Assembly: GCF_048771995.1 (NCBI RefSeq) | Contig: NC_133027.1 | Coordinates: forward strand, 7,436,001-7,500,000 | Reading direction: 5' to 3' | DNA length: 64,000 bases | DNA from: Taeniopygia guttata | Taxonomy: Eukaryota; Chordata; Aves; Passeriformes; Estrildidae | Shown: positions 51,296-64,000 of the stretch, one piece after another | Layout: every line of letters starts with the position of its first letter | How positions within the stretch are numbered: position 1 is the first letter of the stretch | Translations under genes and position numbers: made by a program | The notes under the pieces: generated by a model | The model's input: the letters and a program-made list of their open reading frames with translations, nothing else | Database searches by the model: none | Told to the model about the DNA's origin: nothing

Positions 51296-54200
51296 ACAAT
51301 AAATTTGAGCATGAAAAATTATATTATTTATGTGTTACCACTTAACACCAAGATGGCATGTTGGTTTTTGGGGCATTTGGAACTGAAAAATAACATTTCT
51401 CCCCACATCCCTGGTGAATGAATGCTCTTTCTCTCCCATAAGTCCTTGTTTACTTGGTTCTTTATCACATCCCACTTTCTTAATGATCCTCAGCATGGCT
51501 ACAGCTCCTTCACAGGGGAGTGTTTTACTGAGACTCATCTTGACAAACATAGCAATTGTCTAACATCGTGCAAAGGACTCAGCAGCTACTCTGTTCTTAA
51601 ATAAGATGGGGAAAAGAAAAACATTCTTGGAAAAAGAGAGAAACACACAGGACACAACCAGAGAAGTAAATAGTTTATAAAAATGGGTGTTTACTGAGCC
51701 AGCATGTCAGCCAGCCACAGTCAATATGCCAAAATTACATATACTCTAAGTCAGAGGCAGACACTGCTGTTCCACCATGATCTCATATGTACATAAAACA
51801 TACATAATGCAGAAGTCCGATGCTTTTCATCCAGGGTATCCAACTTTTTGATCTAGACTGGTCAGACATCTCTGTAATATCTTATTTTAGAGATGTGGTA
51901 TAAACTTCCCGGCTGGCATTATGCAATAACTCCTCCCTTCACAAGTGTTTAGAGAATTCCTGGGGAGTCATCTCCTCCTGCCTGTGATTCTATGCAGAAA
52001 AATGAGACATTACTTCACTGACACCAATTTGAGGCCACTATGAGACCTCACTCCACCATAACACACAAAGTTTCCAGGGTGATCAGATGGAACACACTGC
52101 TGGTCACTCAAGGGATAAGTCCCTTGTTGGGATGGAAAAGGCATCTTGATGCTGCGCTCTCCTCACTGACATGGCCAGACTGCAGACTTCTAGGAAGCTA
52201 AAGACAGTCAAGCTTAATTCCACCCAAAATTACTTGATGACAGTCAAGATTAGTGAAAAAATTGCAGCTTAAAACCAAGCTGTTTCTGATTTGTGCACCA
52301 AATGCCTTCCAGTGGATTACGTTGCCTGAAGTTCTTTAGACTGGGTGACCACAGATCTACCCAGTCACTTACAGTGTACCAATACACTCAGCAACCCTGC
52401 TGCAGGAATAACAGAAGATAAGAGCCCCTTCTAGTTTTTGAATGAACTCTGAGAAGGGTTCATTAACAAGTTATGTGTTGGGAAACACTTATTGTATTGT
52501 CAGAAGTTCAGTCTACCATTAACATCAGATAAACCCAGCATTTGCTGGGCAGAAGCTTTGTTGTTTGCTGCAGACTCTAGTGAAGAAATGTCTTATTTTA
52601 CTTTTCTAGACCTTCATTTTAAAAGGTAGCTGAGATATATTCATCAAAGGGACAAATCTTTCCATGGATGTACAGTTTGCTCTTCCCACCTACTAGGAAT
52701 GCACCTGCTTTCACAAAAAAAGGAGTATTTTTGCAGTATTGTTTTCAATGTAAACAGTGTTTTATGTGCTCCAGGGCAGACACTGTCAGTGTCATAAATA
52801 TAACTCTGCCTGTAAATTTGAGTTTGTTCTGAAATCATATTACTGTGAGATTATTTTTTTGCCACATTTGTTTCCTTTTTTTGCTCATCCTGATATTGCA
52901 GATTCTCTTTGGCGTGAACTGGCACAGTTCCCCTGATATTAATGAAAGTACAAAAATATATGTAACAGTTTGAAACCTGGATCTCAGTAATTTACATCTA
53001 CATTGAATCATGCACTTGGGACTATTCTCCAGAGCAGAATCCTGCAAGAATATGGAATACTGCATTTGTGATCACAGCAAAAAGCTGCATGTCAAAACGA
53101 ATAGGTTGTCTCACCAGACAGCTGTGTCAGCATAACTCACCTTCATTTTATTCCCTGTGAAACAAGCACTGTAGTTTCACCAAGGTGAGCCAGTCAATAG
53201 CATATCCAGCTATAATATTATTAACTAATGCACTTTGCCTTGGATATCCTGAAAAGCTTCATTCAGTAAGCCTTTAAAACATCTTCTGAGCCACAGTGGA
53301 AAGGAGCTATTAACAGCACAGTTTGTTCTTAAAAATAGGTCTTTTCCATCTCTAAGTTTTGATCTCAGTGATCTTACAAACGAACTATGGAAAAAGTAGC
53401 AGCTGTTATCTTGACAGATGGGTCTCAGGCATTGCTCTGCTGGACATTACAGTCGTCTCTCTGAAGAACAATAGGAATTTCCAAGAGCCTGTATCTATTT
53501 TCATCTCCTTAATAAGCCGCTCATGTCTTGAGCAATGAAGAAGCAAGAACACAAAATAAACACTTTAAAGGACACATCTCAAAGAAAGAGGTAAGAAGAG
53601 GGATATCACCCATTAGGGACTTTCCCCTTGCATTTTACTGAAGTCAGAGTTGGAAAAAGAATCAGAAGTTTCTTACAGAGGCAATAGGGACAAGCAGGCA
53701 CTTCCAGAAGGTGAGATACAGAAAGCCTGTGCACCAAGTGAAGTGCAGTTGATAGTCAGGTAGCAAGACACGGTAAGCAGAACGATGAACCTCACTTTCT
53801 AAAATTTAGCATCAGCATTCATTTTGGGTGTAGAGCTTTGAATCTGGTTTTAAAGACAGGCAAAAGGTTAAGAAAGTGCATCCTTTTTTCAAGGGTGGTC
53901 AGGAGAGACGGTACTGCTGCCCACCTTTGTGGGACTCAGATTCAGTCCAAGAGAGAAACTGAGAGTTTCTAGCCAGGCAGAAGCCTGGGAAAGAGCTGGA
54001 GAAGAATGTAAATAATTCTTTATCTCTTGTTTTTCACATTGTTTATAGTTAAGTTCTATCACTGTGCGTCAAGCACTTGCACCAATGCTGTGGGTTGTTT
54101 TCACTCCAGAACCAATGAGGAGCTGGTCCTCACGAAGCTCTGTATAAAAGAGCGGTGCATGTTGAATAAACTGGAGTTTTACTCTCACAGCCTTCTGAGT

Positions 54201-54501
54201 CGAGTCTGTTCATTCCCGTCCTGCCTCAACGGCGACACACCTTTCCTATTACAAACACTTGTCAAGGTACTGTGAGTTCAACTCCACCTTAAATCTGAAT
54301 TTAAACTCTTTTTCTTCACCTTTTCTGATAGCATTCTCATAATCAGACAACCAAACACTCAATGGGATCACCCTCTATGCTCCCTCCTTGAATTTCTATG
54401 GTAGCTGGAAATAAGAGAACAATAGAATTAGGAGAAAATTAAACAAGTAGTAATTAGGGAAGTCAGTGGCATGGGCAGAGATCTGGATCCCAGTTCACAG
54501 A
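51296..54501. other. No gene recognised
   Basis: Unique-looking non-coding DNA; short open frames without family features. Confidence 0.45.
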
Positions 54502-54665
54502 CTCATGGAATCATAGAATGGTTTGTGTTGGAAGGGGCCTTAGATAGATCATCTCATTCCAATCCCTCTGGCACCTCTCACTAGCCCAGGCTGCTCCAAG
54601 CCCCATCCAGCCTGGCCTGGAACACTTCCAGGGATGGGGACACCACAGGCCTTCTGGGCAGCCAG
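54502..54665 (-). mobile_element. CR1 LINE 3' fragment
   Basis: Plus strand: GGAATCATAGAATGGTTTGT, GGAAGGGGCC, CATCCAGCCTGGCCTGGAAC. Minus-oriented 3' end. Confidence 0.9.
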
Positions 54666-57600
54666 TCCTTGCTCCCAGGAGTCGTTAGATCTGCAGTGCT
54701 GATGTGTCATGTTTGTCCCTGCATTGCTCTCGCTGCCTTCAGGGGCAGTTTGAGGATGGACTGCACAGAGCATGACCTTCTCCCAAAAGCAAAAGTGTTT
54801 TCACTCTCAGGACTGCAGCAAACCAAAAACATTGTAAATTAAGCCAGTTTAGATACTACGAATAGAAATGGTAGTCAGTCCATAGATACAAACAACAGAG
54901 ATAAACATTGCCAAAAATACCTCAACAGCACAACAGAGTGGAGAGCAACACAAGCTGAGTGTGGACAAAACAGCAAAGCACTACATAAAGAAATGTATTA
55001 TTATACCAACAACGAAAAGCCTGAAGATTTCAGACTCTAGAGTGAAATGTGTAATATTATAATCTGTAAAAGCAAAGACTGAGATGGTGCATACATTGCA
55101 TAACTCCCAGGGACTGCTGTAGACCAGACTGTGCTCTATCCCAGGTCCCACTATCTTTTATAATCCTAGCATGTGTAACTGACAAAGTAGCACCTATATG
55201 AGCAATTCACTATGTGAAGTCAATAAAAATCTGTTCCTAGCAATTAAATGGCAAAAACATTCAAACCACAGTATCAAAGGTTGTTTTTCTGTAGAAAAAA
55301 ATAATCAATGTTCTGTTCAATTTCAAAACTTCAGAGAAAATACAGATCAGGATTGAATGGAATGCAATATTTTGCTTTAAAAATAATAAAAAGAAAAGGC
55401 TTATGTTAATCTGAAATATTACATTCTAGGAAGACTCCATTACTTGGTTTTATGATTACTAGTATTTAAATCTATTTAAAATTCAGCTTGGATGAGGTCC
55501 AAGGGTTTCTTGAGCACCACCACCTATCCAGTTACATAACACGAAATATTGTTTAGCTACATCCAAGCTAAAAGACACCAGAGTTATTAGGAAGCAAAAA
55601 TAAAAGGGAAACAGAGAAGTTTAAATCCATCAGAAGCTTGCTGAAAGGGAGGCATATCAGACAAAATCCAAGTATCCACACAGCCCAACCAGACAAAAGA
55701 AAGGCAGAACTGAGCTAAAATTTGGATCAAAGAAGCTGAGAATTATGTGAGAGGGATACAGTTATGTAGCCTAAAATAATAATTCACCCAGACACTAGGG
55801 TATTCTACATTGCTTTTTAAAATAGTTGAACAGATCTGCCCTAACCAGGTAACATGGCTCACTCTGTAATCAGTAAGATCTAATGTTATGGAATGTGTAA
55901 ACATTCAATTCATTTGAGTCACTGCTTTGATTTTCCCATTTTGCACAGAGAAAAAAAAAAAAAAGGCTTGTGGCAGTTAATTTCTATCTGTTTTGGGAAC
56001 CATTTTAATGCTTACACACGGATCTGCTGATTTACTGGCTGCCTGCACTGGGAGTTTCAGTGATACTGCTCAAAGGGCAGCAATCATCCAGAACACTGGG
56101 TCTTTGGAAATCATTCACCAGACTTTTAAGTATTCTAGCTGTTTGTGTCATAAAACACTTGTGAAGAAAAAAGTGAATAAAATTGAAAATTACAGCTATT
56201 ACAATATTTACTGTATCAAAAGTCTAAGACAACTGTAACAATTCTGGTGATTCAATTCTTGATCTATACATATTTCTGTAATTTTTGTGTGCTTTGCCCT
56301 TCTCAGTCACAACATCATCTGCCTTGCCTGTGCACGGTTTGCCCTGGTGTTTGCCTTCTAGCAAGAGGAATAAATACTGCCTTCTGTCCTTATGGATCCT
56401 CACTTTCTTACTTGCTGTTCACAGCCTTCTTGGAGAGGTGATCACACATTTCAAAGCCCAGTAGGGTTACTATTCAGCAGCCAACTCTCCAAGAAAAAAA
56501 AACAACCCGCGTATAAATTTTTGCACCTCTTACAAATGACCCAGTGAGCCCTTCTGTGATCTGCCCTTAGTACTAAGGTGCCTTCCCCAACACAAACAAC
56601 CTTTCCTGCAAAAATCCGAGCATCTGACTCTGGAAATTATGACACCAGACTCCTAGAAAGCAAATCTCAAATTAACATTTTGCTAAACAGTTTCACAAAT
56701 ACATCTTCCATCAGCGTTTCCCAAGGGTTTAAAAGAAAGGAGCATGATTCAAAAAGAAAGGTGATTTATAAACCACATGCATTTGGATTGCAGCACTACA
56801 TTAAGCAGAGAAGTAATTTTTGAGCAAATATAACAGTCTGCTTCTATTCAGGTGTAATATTTTTTTACCTCTCTTACACCAAATTATGTGTTTAATACAG
56901 GCACAGTGCACCCTGCAAGCAGCCAGAACTCCAGCAGTGTTTAGTTACATCTCTTTTCCCAAATTTCTTTGTAGGACCATGGAACCTAAATATTGGTGCA
57001 TTGCAGATTGTCATTTTTAGCTGCTGCAATACCCTGTCTTGTTTTGGTCCCTACTGCCAGATGACATCATCTTGTAGCAACTTTTTCAGTGGAAAAGAAC
57101 AGTCAATGCTGCTTTTCCCAGGATATTGTTGACTAGAAATCCAACAATAGCATATTTTCTTTTTTATCTTTTTTTTTTTTTTTTTTTGTAGTCTTCCTGC
57201 TGCAAGTAATACTGAAGGATGCAAAGGAAGAGGAAATTACAGAATCATATCAGCAAGGAAGATCACAGGGGGCTCTGTGATCTTGTGCAGTGATGCACTT
57301 ACTGTTGTAGTGCAGCCTGAAGGTGGATCATATCTACACCAAATAAACACATAAACAGTATCAATTCCTCACAGCTGGTGCATGTGTGGATACATACAAT
57401 TCCATTTTCTCACAGCAGCTTGAGCTTTGTGTCATGTTCTCTGCCTAGTAATCTAATAATGTCTGGAGGTGAAGCCCTAGCGGTGAAAAAAAAACAAACA
57501 ACAAAACACAGAAAGGTCATTTATCATGCTGCAAAGACAATTTCTGCTGCAAATGTTTCACAGGCTGAGAGCACAGTATCTGGCTGTCATGTAACACAGA

Positions 57601-57767
57601 GTTCTAAGACAAACTACATTTGTCTTGGTCTCCACAAGTTTGAATTTTAGGGATGTACTATGCATGTTCAAATCAAATACCAATCTTCCTCTGGATGAGC
57701 TCTAAGATCTATGTTGACTCTTGGTATTGCTTAATAAAAAGGGGAGAAAGATTTAAGCTACAGATTT

Positions 57768-57842
57768 TTGTTGGGGTTTTCTGTTGTTGCTGGGGTTTTT
57801 TTTGGTTTGTTTTTTTTTTGTTTTTTTGGTTTTTTTTTTTTT
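57768..57842 (+). repeat. T/G-rich low-complexity tract
   Basis: About 75 bases of T runs punctuated by GG or G. It creates an artificial Phe/Trp-rich open frame. Confidence 0.85.
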
Positions 57843-58332
57843 AAAGTCTAATGCTTTGCACAGCCATTAAAAGCATACAGAGTTTCACACATGACATGAA
57901 GCTGACATTGAGCATTTCTACTTATGGCACAATTATGTTTTTACTACAAGGCAGACAGACTCCATCCCAGTGACTGGGAGAACATGTTATCTGATCCTTA
58001 ATTGGTTAAACAGTCCATAGAACCTTTTTAGGCAGGTGCCCAGATATGATCTTTATTTCTGTCTTTGTGGTGACAGTGCTACTCAACTCAGTGCCTTGGG
58101 CCACGTCTCTGGTTGGTTGCTTACATCTCAAACATTTCAGCTCAGAACACAAATCAGTGTCACCTGTTTTTTAAGGTTACAGGAACATGTAACCCTTGTT
58201 CTGATCTTGTTCAGAGCAGCTTCACATCCTGTTGGTTTTGCTAAAGTGTTACAGAATGCAAAGCAGGGGCTCTGGTTTTTTATCTGCTTCAGAAGCCTTT
58301 GTGGAGATTAGGAAGTGTTGCTCTGCTCTCTC

Positions 58333-58392
58333 CCACCTTGCTATCTGGACACAGAAGTTCTATGCCACCTTGCTATCTGCACACAAAAGGTC
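58333..58392 (+). repeat. 32-base tandem duplication
   Basis: CCACCTTGCTATCTGGACAC at 58333 is repeated as CCACCTTGCTATCTGCACAC at 58365, with an offset of 32 bases. Two copies, the second slightly diverged. Confidence 0.85.
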
Positions 58393-61300
58393 AGGTTTCA
58401 AGCTGGGGTAAATCAATTGAACCTCAAAAAGGTCAGTAGAGCAATGTGAGCTCGTACTGGCTCAGGAAAAATTCTCACCGAGCCATTCCAGAGATATGAG
58501 ACTTGGGATACAGGGTTTTCCCACCATACAGTCTTCTATAGATATTTTCAACTCTCCTACACAGTTTTCCTAGCTCCCTAGATAGTCTATTCAGTTTCTT
58601 GCTATTTTTTTTCTCACTCACTGTATTTAAAGACAATTTGCCTTCCTGGAAGCCAGAAAATAAACACATTCTAAACCTTGAGCCACAAAACTTTTATAAT
58701 ATGGAATTACTCTGCTAGACCCAGGACTAACAAACCTTAGTATTACAAAATTTACAGTGAGAATATCTGCTCACAACTTATTCTTAACAGTCCTTCTACC
58801 AACAGTCTACTGAGAGGGTAGGAAAGAGAAATGATAGAGCTTCTCTCAGTGTCCTTGCACATACACTTTGAAAGGACCAGCATACAAGAGAGATCTTTGT
58901 GGTTTAATTTGTGTGAAGAAAAAAAAAAGATGGGTATGAGACACAAAAATAGTTTGGTTTCAACACTTTTTACTGCAACAGCAGAACATGACATAAAAAT
59001 TAGTGTGTTGGCTGAGCATGGAATAAAATGAACATGTTTCATTGCCTTTAGATAATGACTGTCTTTTATTTTGTTTTATCACAAATTCAAAGAAAATTGA
59101 GACAGGTTTATTTTGGCTGGGTTTGCTGCATTGGTGCGACTGCTAAATATAGGTAAATCAAACCAGAGCTCCCTGCTCAAGTTTGACCCTATTAATAGAA
59201 ATATGCATGACCCCGAGACACTCCTACATTAGTTAGTCTGACTCAGGGCAGACTCCCTGACTCATCCAAATTGCATTTCTCATTTTGGGTAACAGTGGCA
59301 TGGATGTTACAGGAGGGGCAGTAAGTGATACTTGTATTAACACCTTCATTTTTGGAAATTCAGTGTGCCTGTTACAGACAGCTTGAGGAAGGAAGGCAAT
59401 AAATAAATAAATCAAACTCTGGCTTGTATAGATGGCCATCCTTTCCCCTGTGGGTAGGGAAAGTGTCAAGGAACAAATTAGATAGTGGGTACAAAAGGAA
59501 CAAAACCCCTCTATCCTGCGTTTACATCCACTGGCACATGCCATTAAATGTGTATGTCTTGGGGGAATGCCAACCTGCCCCCAGGAAAATCTGGCTCATC
59601 TCGAGGAGAGTCATCATTTACTACTGAAAAAAAAAGAACGAGCAGGGGTAGTGAGAGGCTAAGACGATCAGGTTTAACTTTCACTGGCCTGAATCCAAAT
59701 ATGCAAGCACAGGCTTAAGAGAACTTTCTACTGATGTCTCTGTGCCAACAATAGATGTGGACAGGACAAATATTTACAGAGCAAAAGTGGAAGGAGACGA
59801 AATGTGGGGATCCAGGCTCTGCCTGAAGGGGTTATTGTAGTGCTCAGGCCCGGGGTGAGTGCGGGTTGCAGACGGGACAGGATGGGCTGACTCAACACCA
59901 CGAGATGTCTGTGCACACATCCATGGCCAGCTCCCTTCCCTGGGGTATTAACAGCAGCACAGTCATCCTGCACATTCTACAGAAGCACCAGCTCGCTCTG
60001 AAGTGAGCCCAGGCAAGGCTGCCCGTGGGCTAAAATGTGTTCAAAACAGAAAAAAATGGTCCTGGAGACCCGGTGGAGGTGTTGACTCTTGTGCTCCACG
60101 CCCTGAATTCTCTCTTTATGCATCCCTCTGAGGCCACCTCACTCTATGAGACTCTCTCCTCAACACCCAAACGTGTTGTAACATTACAGGAAAATGAGTT
60201 ATTAAATGGATAATTTGGCTGAGAAATGCCTCTCACTTTATTGGCCTTTGAAAACATCAAGTAAACATCATAGTAATACAAGTGTGTATCTGGCTGTGTC
60301 CCTTCCTCTTTGTTGTTCATCTTCCTCAGCTGCCTGAGAATGAAGAGTTTCTCTTAATCCATTTTTTGTAGAGTTAAGCACAACGAAGCTCTTGACTAAT
60401 ACTACAATACAAACATAATCAAATTCTCCTTTTGCTGTTCCAGGAAACAACGACAATGCTATTAAAAAAAAAATAGTAACTCCATAGTAGTGGGGAGGAT
60501 GTTTAAGAGAAAAGTTTGTCCAAAAGCATTTGTATTGAAAGTAACCAAAGGAGCATTAAAATGGTTGTTTGGTTGTGATAACTGGCTAGCTCATTCCTTA
60601 TTTTTCCAGAGTTAAATTCACCCTGGAGCAGTTTATCACTGTGAATAAATTCAATCTGTAGATCTCCCCATATTTCCCTTCCTGAATATTTCTGTCTGAA
60701 ACCCAAGAACTGCCACTGGCTGATCACTGCAGGATAGATTTTTAGCAAGCAGAACTGTGAAATGAAGCCACATCCTCAAGCATCTGATTACAGGGCTATA
60801 ACTCCATTATTTTCAACCATTTCAAAAGCAGTAACTCCTTCCTACACACCCATATTTACTGGAATAACTGGAAGCACTTTTAGAGATGCATGGAAAAATA
60901 CAGAAATTGTCTGAAAAAGCAGTTATGTGATACAGGAGTAAACACAGTTCTCAGTCTGTATGTTAAATAGTGAGCTATCTTCTGCTTCTCAGTCACTTTG
61001 AGCTTTAATGCCTTATTGTCCAGATGTCCAAAGCATGTCCAGGTGTATAACTGAGTAATTTTCTATTTAACTTTTCTCATAAGAAAATGAAATCAGTAAT
61101 GTAACTCTGCAAATGTCACAATCTGCAGCAACATGCAGCTTTCAAGAAATAGATGAACATCCTTCCTATGTAGCCCTAAGGAGATCCATGAAGCAAACAC
61201 AACCTTGTGTCCTCACAGATAAAATAGTGTTTAGCTGCTGTGACTCTCACATTGCATTGCAGAGAAGCAGGAGGGTCTTCCTTGCAACTACTCTACTGTG

Positions 61301-61853
61301 TCCATCAAATTCCTTGCTTTTTCTCCCTCTTGCTTGAACATGTCAGAAATTAAGACAGGCATGTCCTGACCATCTGCAGGAGCTAAATCATGCATGGGAC
61401 ATTCTTGTCATCAGGTTCTCAGTCTGCCCAAAGCAAGATTAAATAGAAGATGCGATAAACTGCCCCATGAGGCCAGTAGCAAGCTCTGGGATTGGCTCCA
61501 GACCATGCTGAGACTTGTGAGTTGAGTGAATGCTCCAATGCACAGCCTGGATGCTGCTCCATGAGCACTTGGTGTGGTGCTCCCAGGAAGCAGCTCCCCA
61601 ACACCGCGCGCGTGTGTGTGGTGTTGCTCCTGCCAAGACAAATATAATCCTTCTCATTCTAATCCTAAAACCTTTCATTCTTTTCCTTCTGTTTTGAGCT
61701 CTGCTTCTGTTCTCCAGTCAGAAATCTCTAAGCAGGCGCTGACCTGTCTGATCCCAACTGGGGTCTGAGCCAACATGGATTAGCACCAGTGGAGAGCTAT
61801 AAAATCATGGCTGGGGCATGTCAAGGTCATGGATGTTTCCTCAGCTGAAATTG

Positions 61854-61874
61854 CTCTCTCTCTCTCTCTCTCTC
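61854..61874. repeat. (CT)10 microsatellite
   Basis: Perfect CT dinucleotide run of about 20 bases. Confidence 0.95.
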
Positions 61875-62737
61875 CTTCGCAGCCATGTATCTTCAGCCTA
61901 ACTTTGCAGCTTAGAGAGCTGTCTCTGCTCTGAGACTTGGGGTATTTCCACGCTGCATGCCGGGGTCAAACAAAGGCTGCCCTCCGGATCAGACGTGCTC
62001 TATATTCAGAGAGTGAAATACAAGTGCAGCCCCGGGCACAGCCCAAGGGACTCTGCCTCAGCCTGTCTGGCACTTCAGTGCTCTGCCAGGCCACGGGCAC
62101 ACGGCAGGGGCAGTCTGCAGGGTGCCTTGGGGCAAGTCTGTGATCAGGAGCCGTGGCTCACACACCTGCCTGCTCCCAGCCCTTGTCAGCTGAAATGTAG
62201 ACACAGCCTGGGGTGCTGGAGAATGAGAACATGCTTGTGCCCAACCCAGCACAGCCTCTCGAGACAGAGGCTGAATGTGCCACATCTCCTACACCTGTGA
62301 CTCACACACATGTACATAACAGAAGGCAGTCAACATCGTTTCAACATCTTTATTAAATAAACTAGTAAGTACTTAAAATTGCCAGCCAAATGGGACCAAT
62401 CTTCATTTAATGTGGCCAGACCTGTCTCCATGATTCATAACATCAAAAAGTCCAGCAAAAGCTGAGAAACACAGTGTGCCTGCTGTGGAGCCACTCACAC
62501 AATCTCCTTTAAACTGAAAATGTACACAAAATGCAGTAGGTAGCAACCAGATTAAAAATGTCACACCAACTAGAACACCAAAATGTAATAGCAGAATGAA
62601 TGGTCTCATACACACTTTATATTATATAAAAATGTTTGTTGAAAATACAAATTTCTCCCAACATCTCTGTAATGCTCACGTTAACACACCCATGTCGGAA
62701 ACACAACATGAGTGACAAGTGGCATCATTTTTATAAC

Positions 62738-62812
62738 CACAGAATCATTTAAGATGGAAAAGACTTCTAAGATCATCAAGTTCAACCATTAACTTAACAC
62801 TGCCAAGCATTT
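62738..62812 (-). mobile_element. Short CR1 3' end
   Basis: Plus strand: CACAGAATCATTTAAGATGG, AAAAGACTTCTAAGATCATC, then CACTGCCAAGCA. It resembles the 21911-22831 copy at its terminus; minus orientation. Confidence 0.85.
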
Positions 62813-64000
62813 TTTGCATGTAAACACGACATAAAAGGCAGATATTTGAAGATAATTAGGTGTCTAAAGATGTAGTAGTCATAGTGCGGGCATTTCAAAT
62901 GCACCTGGGCATCAAACTCCTTTGATTTCAACACAATTATTTTAAAAACTTTTCAACTCTGAATATTTTCTTACAGTTTTCCCCAGACATGAAATGTAAC
63001 TATCACAAAGTTACAGTAATTACCATCAGTTCAAAGCCCACGCATCTCTTTTAAAAGTTTAACTTCCTAAGTTGTGCAAAAACATCTATGACATTTAACA
63101 CTTACAAAAACCCAACTCTTAAAAGTGAGGAAATGGACAAGTCAGAACATTGCAAAGTTCATGATGTTCACACAGTAAAAAACATGTATTTTTATTATCC
63201 AACATGAAGAACTTGCACTGTATCACAGCAGACAGCCTAATACTGAAATTGCATAACACTCTTCTCAGCTTGGTGTGTAGATACAGCCAGGTGTGTAGAT
63301 ACTGGGTAGTGGAACAGATCAGTTGATGTGTGTGTTAATCAGACATTTATCATTATTCATGCCTGTATTTTGATGGAGTATTCATAAATACTAATTCTGA
63401 GTCAGCTTTGACCTGGCAATCCCCATGGAAGAGACTGACATCCTACTTGGCTGAACTTACTCAAAAGGCACATCCATCGTTTTAAACCTGAATGTATTTC
63501 TGGCCTTGTCAACCTGCTATCTCATTATCTCACTATTCACTCACAAAAGAAATGATGAATCATGAACACTGGGGTACAGGGAACCAAATACACTCTATAA
63601 AATTAACCTCATTATGTCAGTTGTGAGTAGCATGATGAAAATCTCTGAGGGTTACTCCAACACAAAAAAAGAAGCGTTGTGTTTTGTTGAAAATATTCAT
63701 TAACAGATACTTCAAGAAAAATCAGCTAAATCAGGGCTACAGGTGAATTTGTATTTGAGAGGTTTTGCTGTGTGACATTAATAGATGAGAATTGTGTCAT
63801 CTTTCACAAAGGTATTTTTGTGATCTGTTTTGATCATTAGGTCTAGAAAATACACCAAAGAGGTAGCATTTTATACTTAAACAGAACAAAACTGCTACAA
63901 AATCAAGTGAAAAATCTTACACCCAAACTAGCCACAGGATGAGGCTGTATTTTACCAATAACAAGAGGCCATCTATGTTATTTCTTGCAATGTCTGTGAT
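62813..64000. other. No gene recognised (right edge)
   Basis: AT-rich non-coding DNA to the end of the window; nothing supported. Confidence 0.45.

Larger units (their letters stand above)
54666..62737. other. No gene recognised; simple repeats only
   Basis: About 8 kb non-coding. It contains poly(A) at about 55951-55965, poly(T) at 57169-57187, a T/G-rich tract at 57768-57842, a 32-base tandem duplication at 58333-58392 and a CT run at 61854-61874. No exon could be supported. Confidence 0.45.

Noticed and set aside
57300-57325. Possible FKBP1B exon 2 (minus strand reads CTGCACTACAACAGTAAG)
   Set aside because: Only a HY-like dipeptide and a donor-like end match; the upstream residues do not fit the FKBP1B N-terminus and there is no suitable acceptor in phase.
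57653-57844. Phe/Trp-rich small protein
   Set aside because: Product of a T/G low-complexity tract.

Overview
This is a vertebrate nuclear window, almost certainly from a bird and probably a songbird. It has split genes with GT-AG introns, many 3' ends of CR1 LINEs in both orientations, and a tRNA-Ile-headed SINE with a CR1-like tail of the kind known from passerines. The gene order matches the human 2p23.3 block read in reverse: ITSN2, FAM228, TP53I3, SF3B6, FKBP1B.

Layout. 1-6.7 kb: the last eight coding exons of ITSN2 (+), ending in the C2 domain, with its 3' UTR. 7.2-16.6 kb: a FAM228 gene (-), convergent with ITSN2, assembled from six small exons and starting in a CpG-rich promoter with two CCAAT boxes. 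16.9-20.8 kb: an old retrovirus-like element (two diverged long repeats around a short internal part, one carrying a likely nested LTR fragment). 20.8-24.5 kb: no gene; a 0.9 kb CR1 with reverse-transcriptase remains. 24.5-30.6 kb: TP53I3 (+), five coding exons, one intron with a GC donor. 30.6-34.1 kb: SF3B6 (+), complete, four exons, its CpG-rich promoter only about 0.5 kb after the TP53I3 stop. 34.1-39.3 kb: intergenic with one CR1. 39.3-42.7 kb: the last two coding exons of FKBP1B (-). 42.7-64 kb: no coding exon recognised; only CR1 pieces, simple repeats and unique non-coding DNA. The first exons of FKBP1B are not seen and probably lie beyond the right edge.

The genes are functionally unrelated: an endocytic scaffold/Cdc42 GEF (ITSN2), a family of unknown function (FAM228), a quinone oxidoreductase (TP53I3), a U2 snRNP branch-point protein (SF3B6) and a ryanodine-receptor immunophilin (FKBP1B). 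They are held together by conserved synteny rather than a shared pathway. Exon joins were checked by hand for reading phase, and every join reported keeps frame. I saw no prokaryotic or viral operon, CRISPR array or clearly new system. The points most worth a second look are the compact FAM228 gene and its retroviral neighbour, the duplicated intronic block in ITSN2, the GC-AG intron in TP53I3, the 30-bp minisatellite in the SF3B6 leader, and the paired hairpins at 8.06-8.11 kb.
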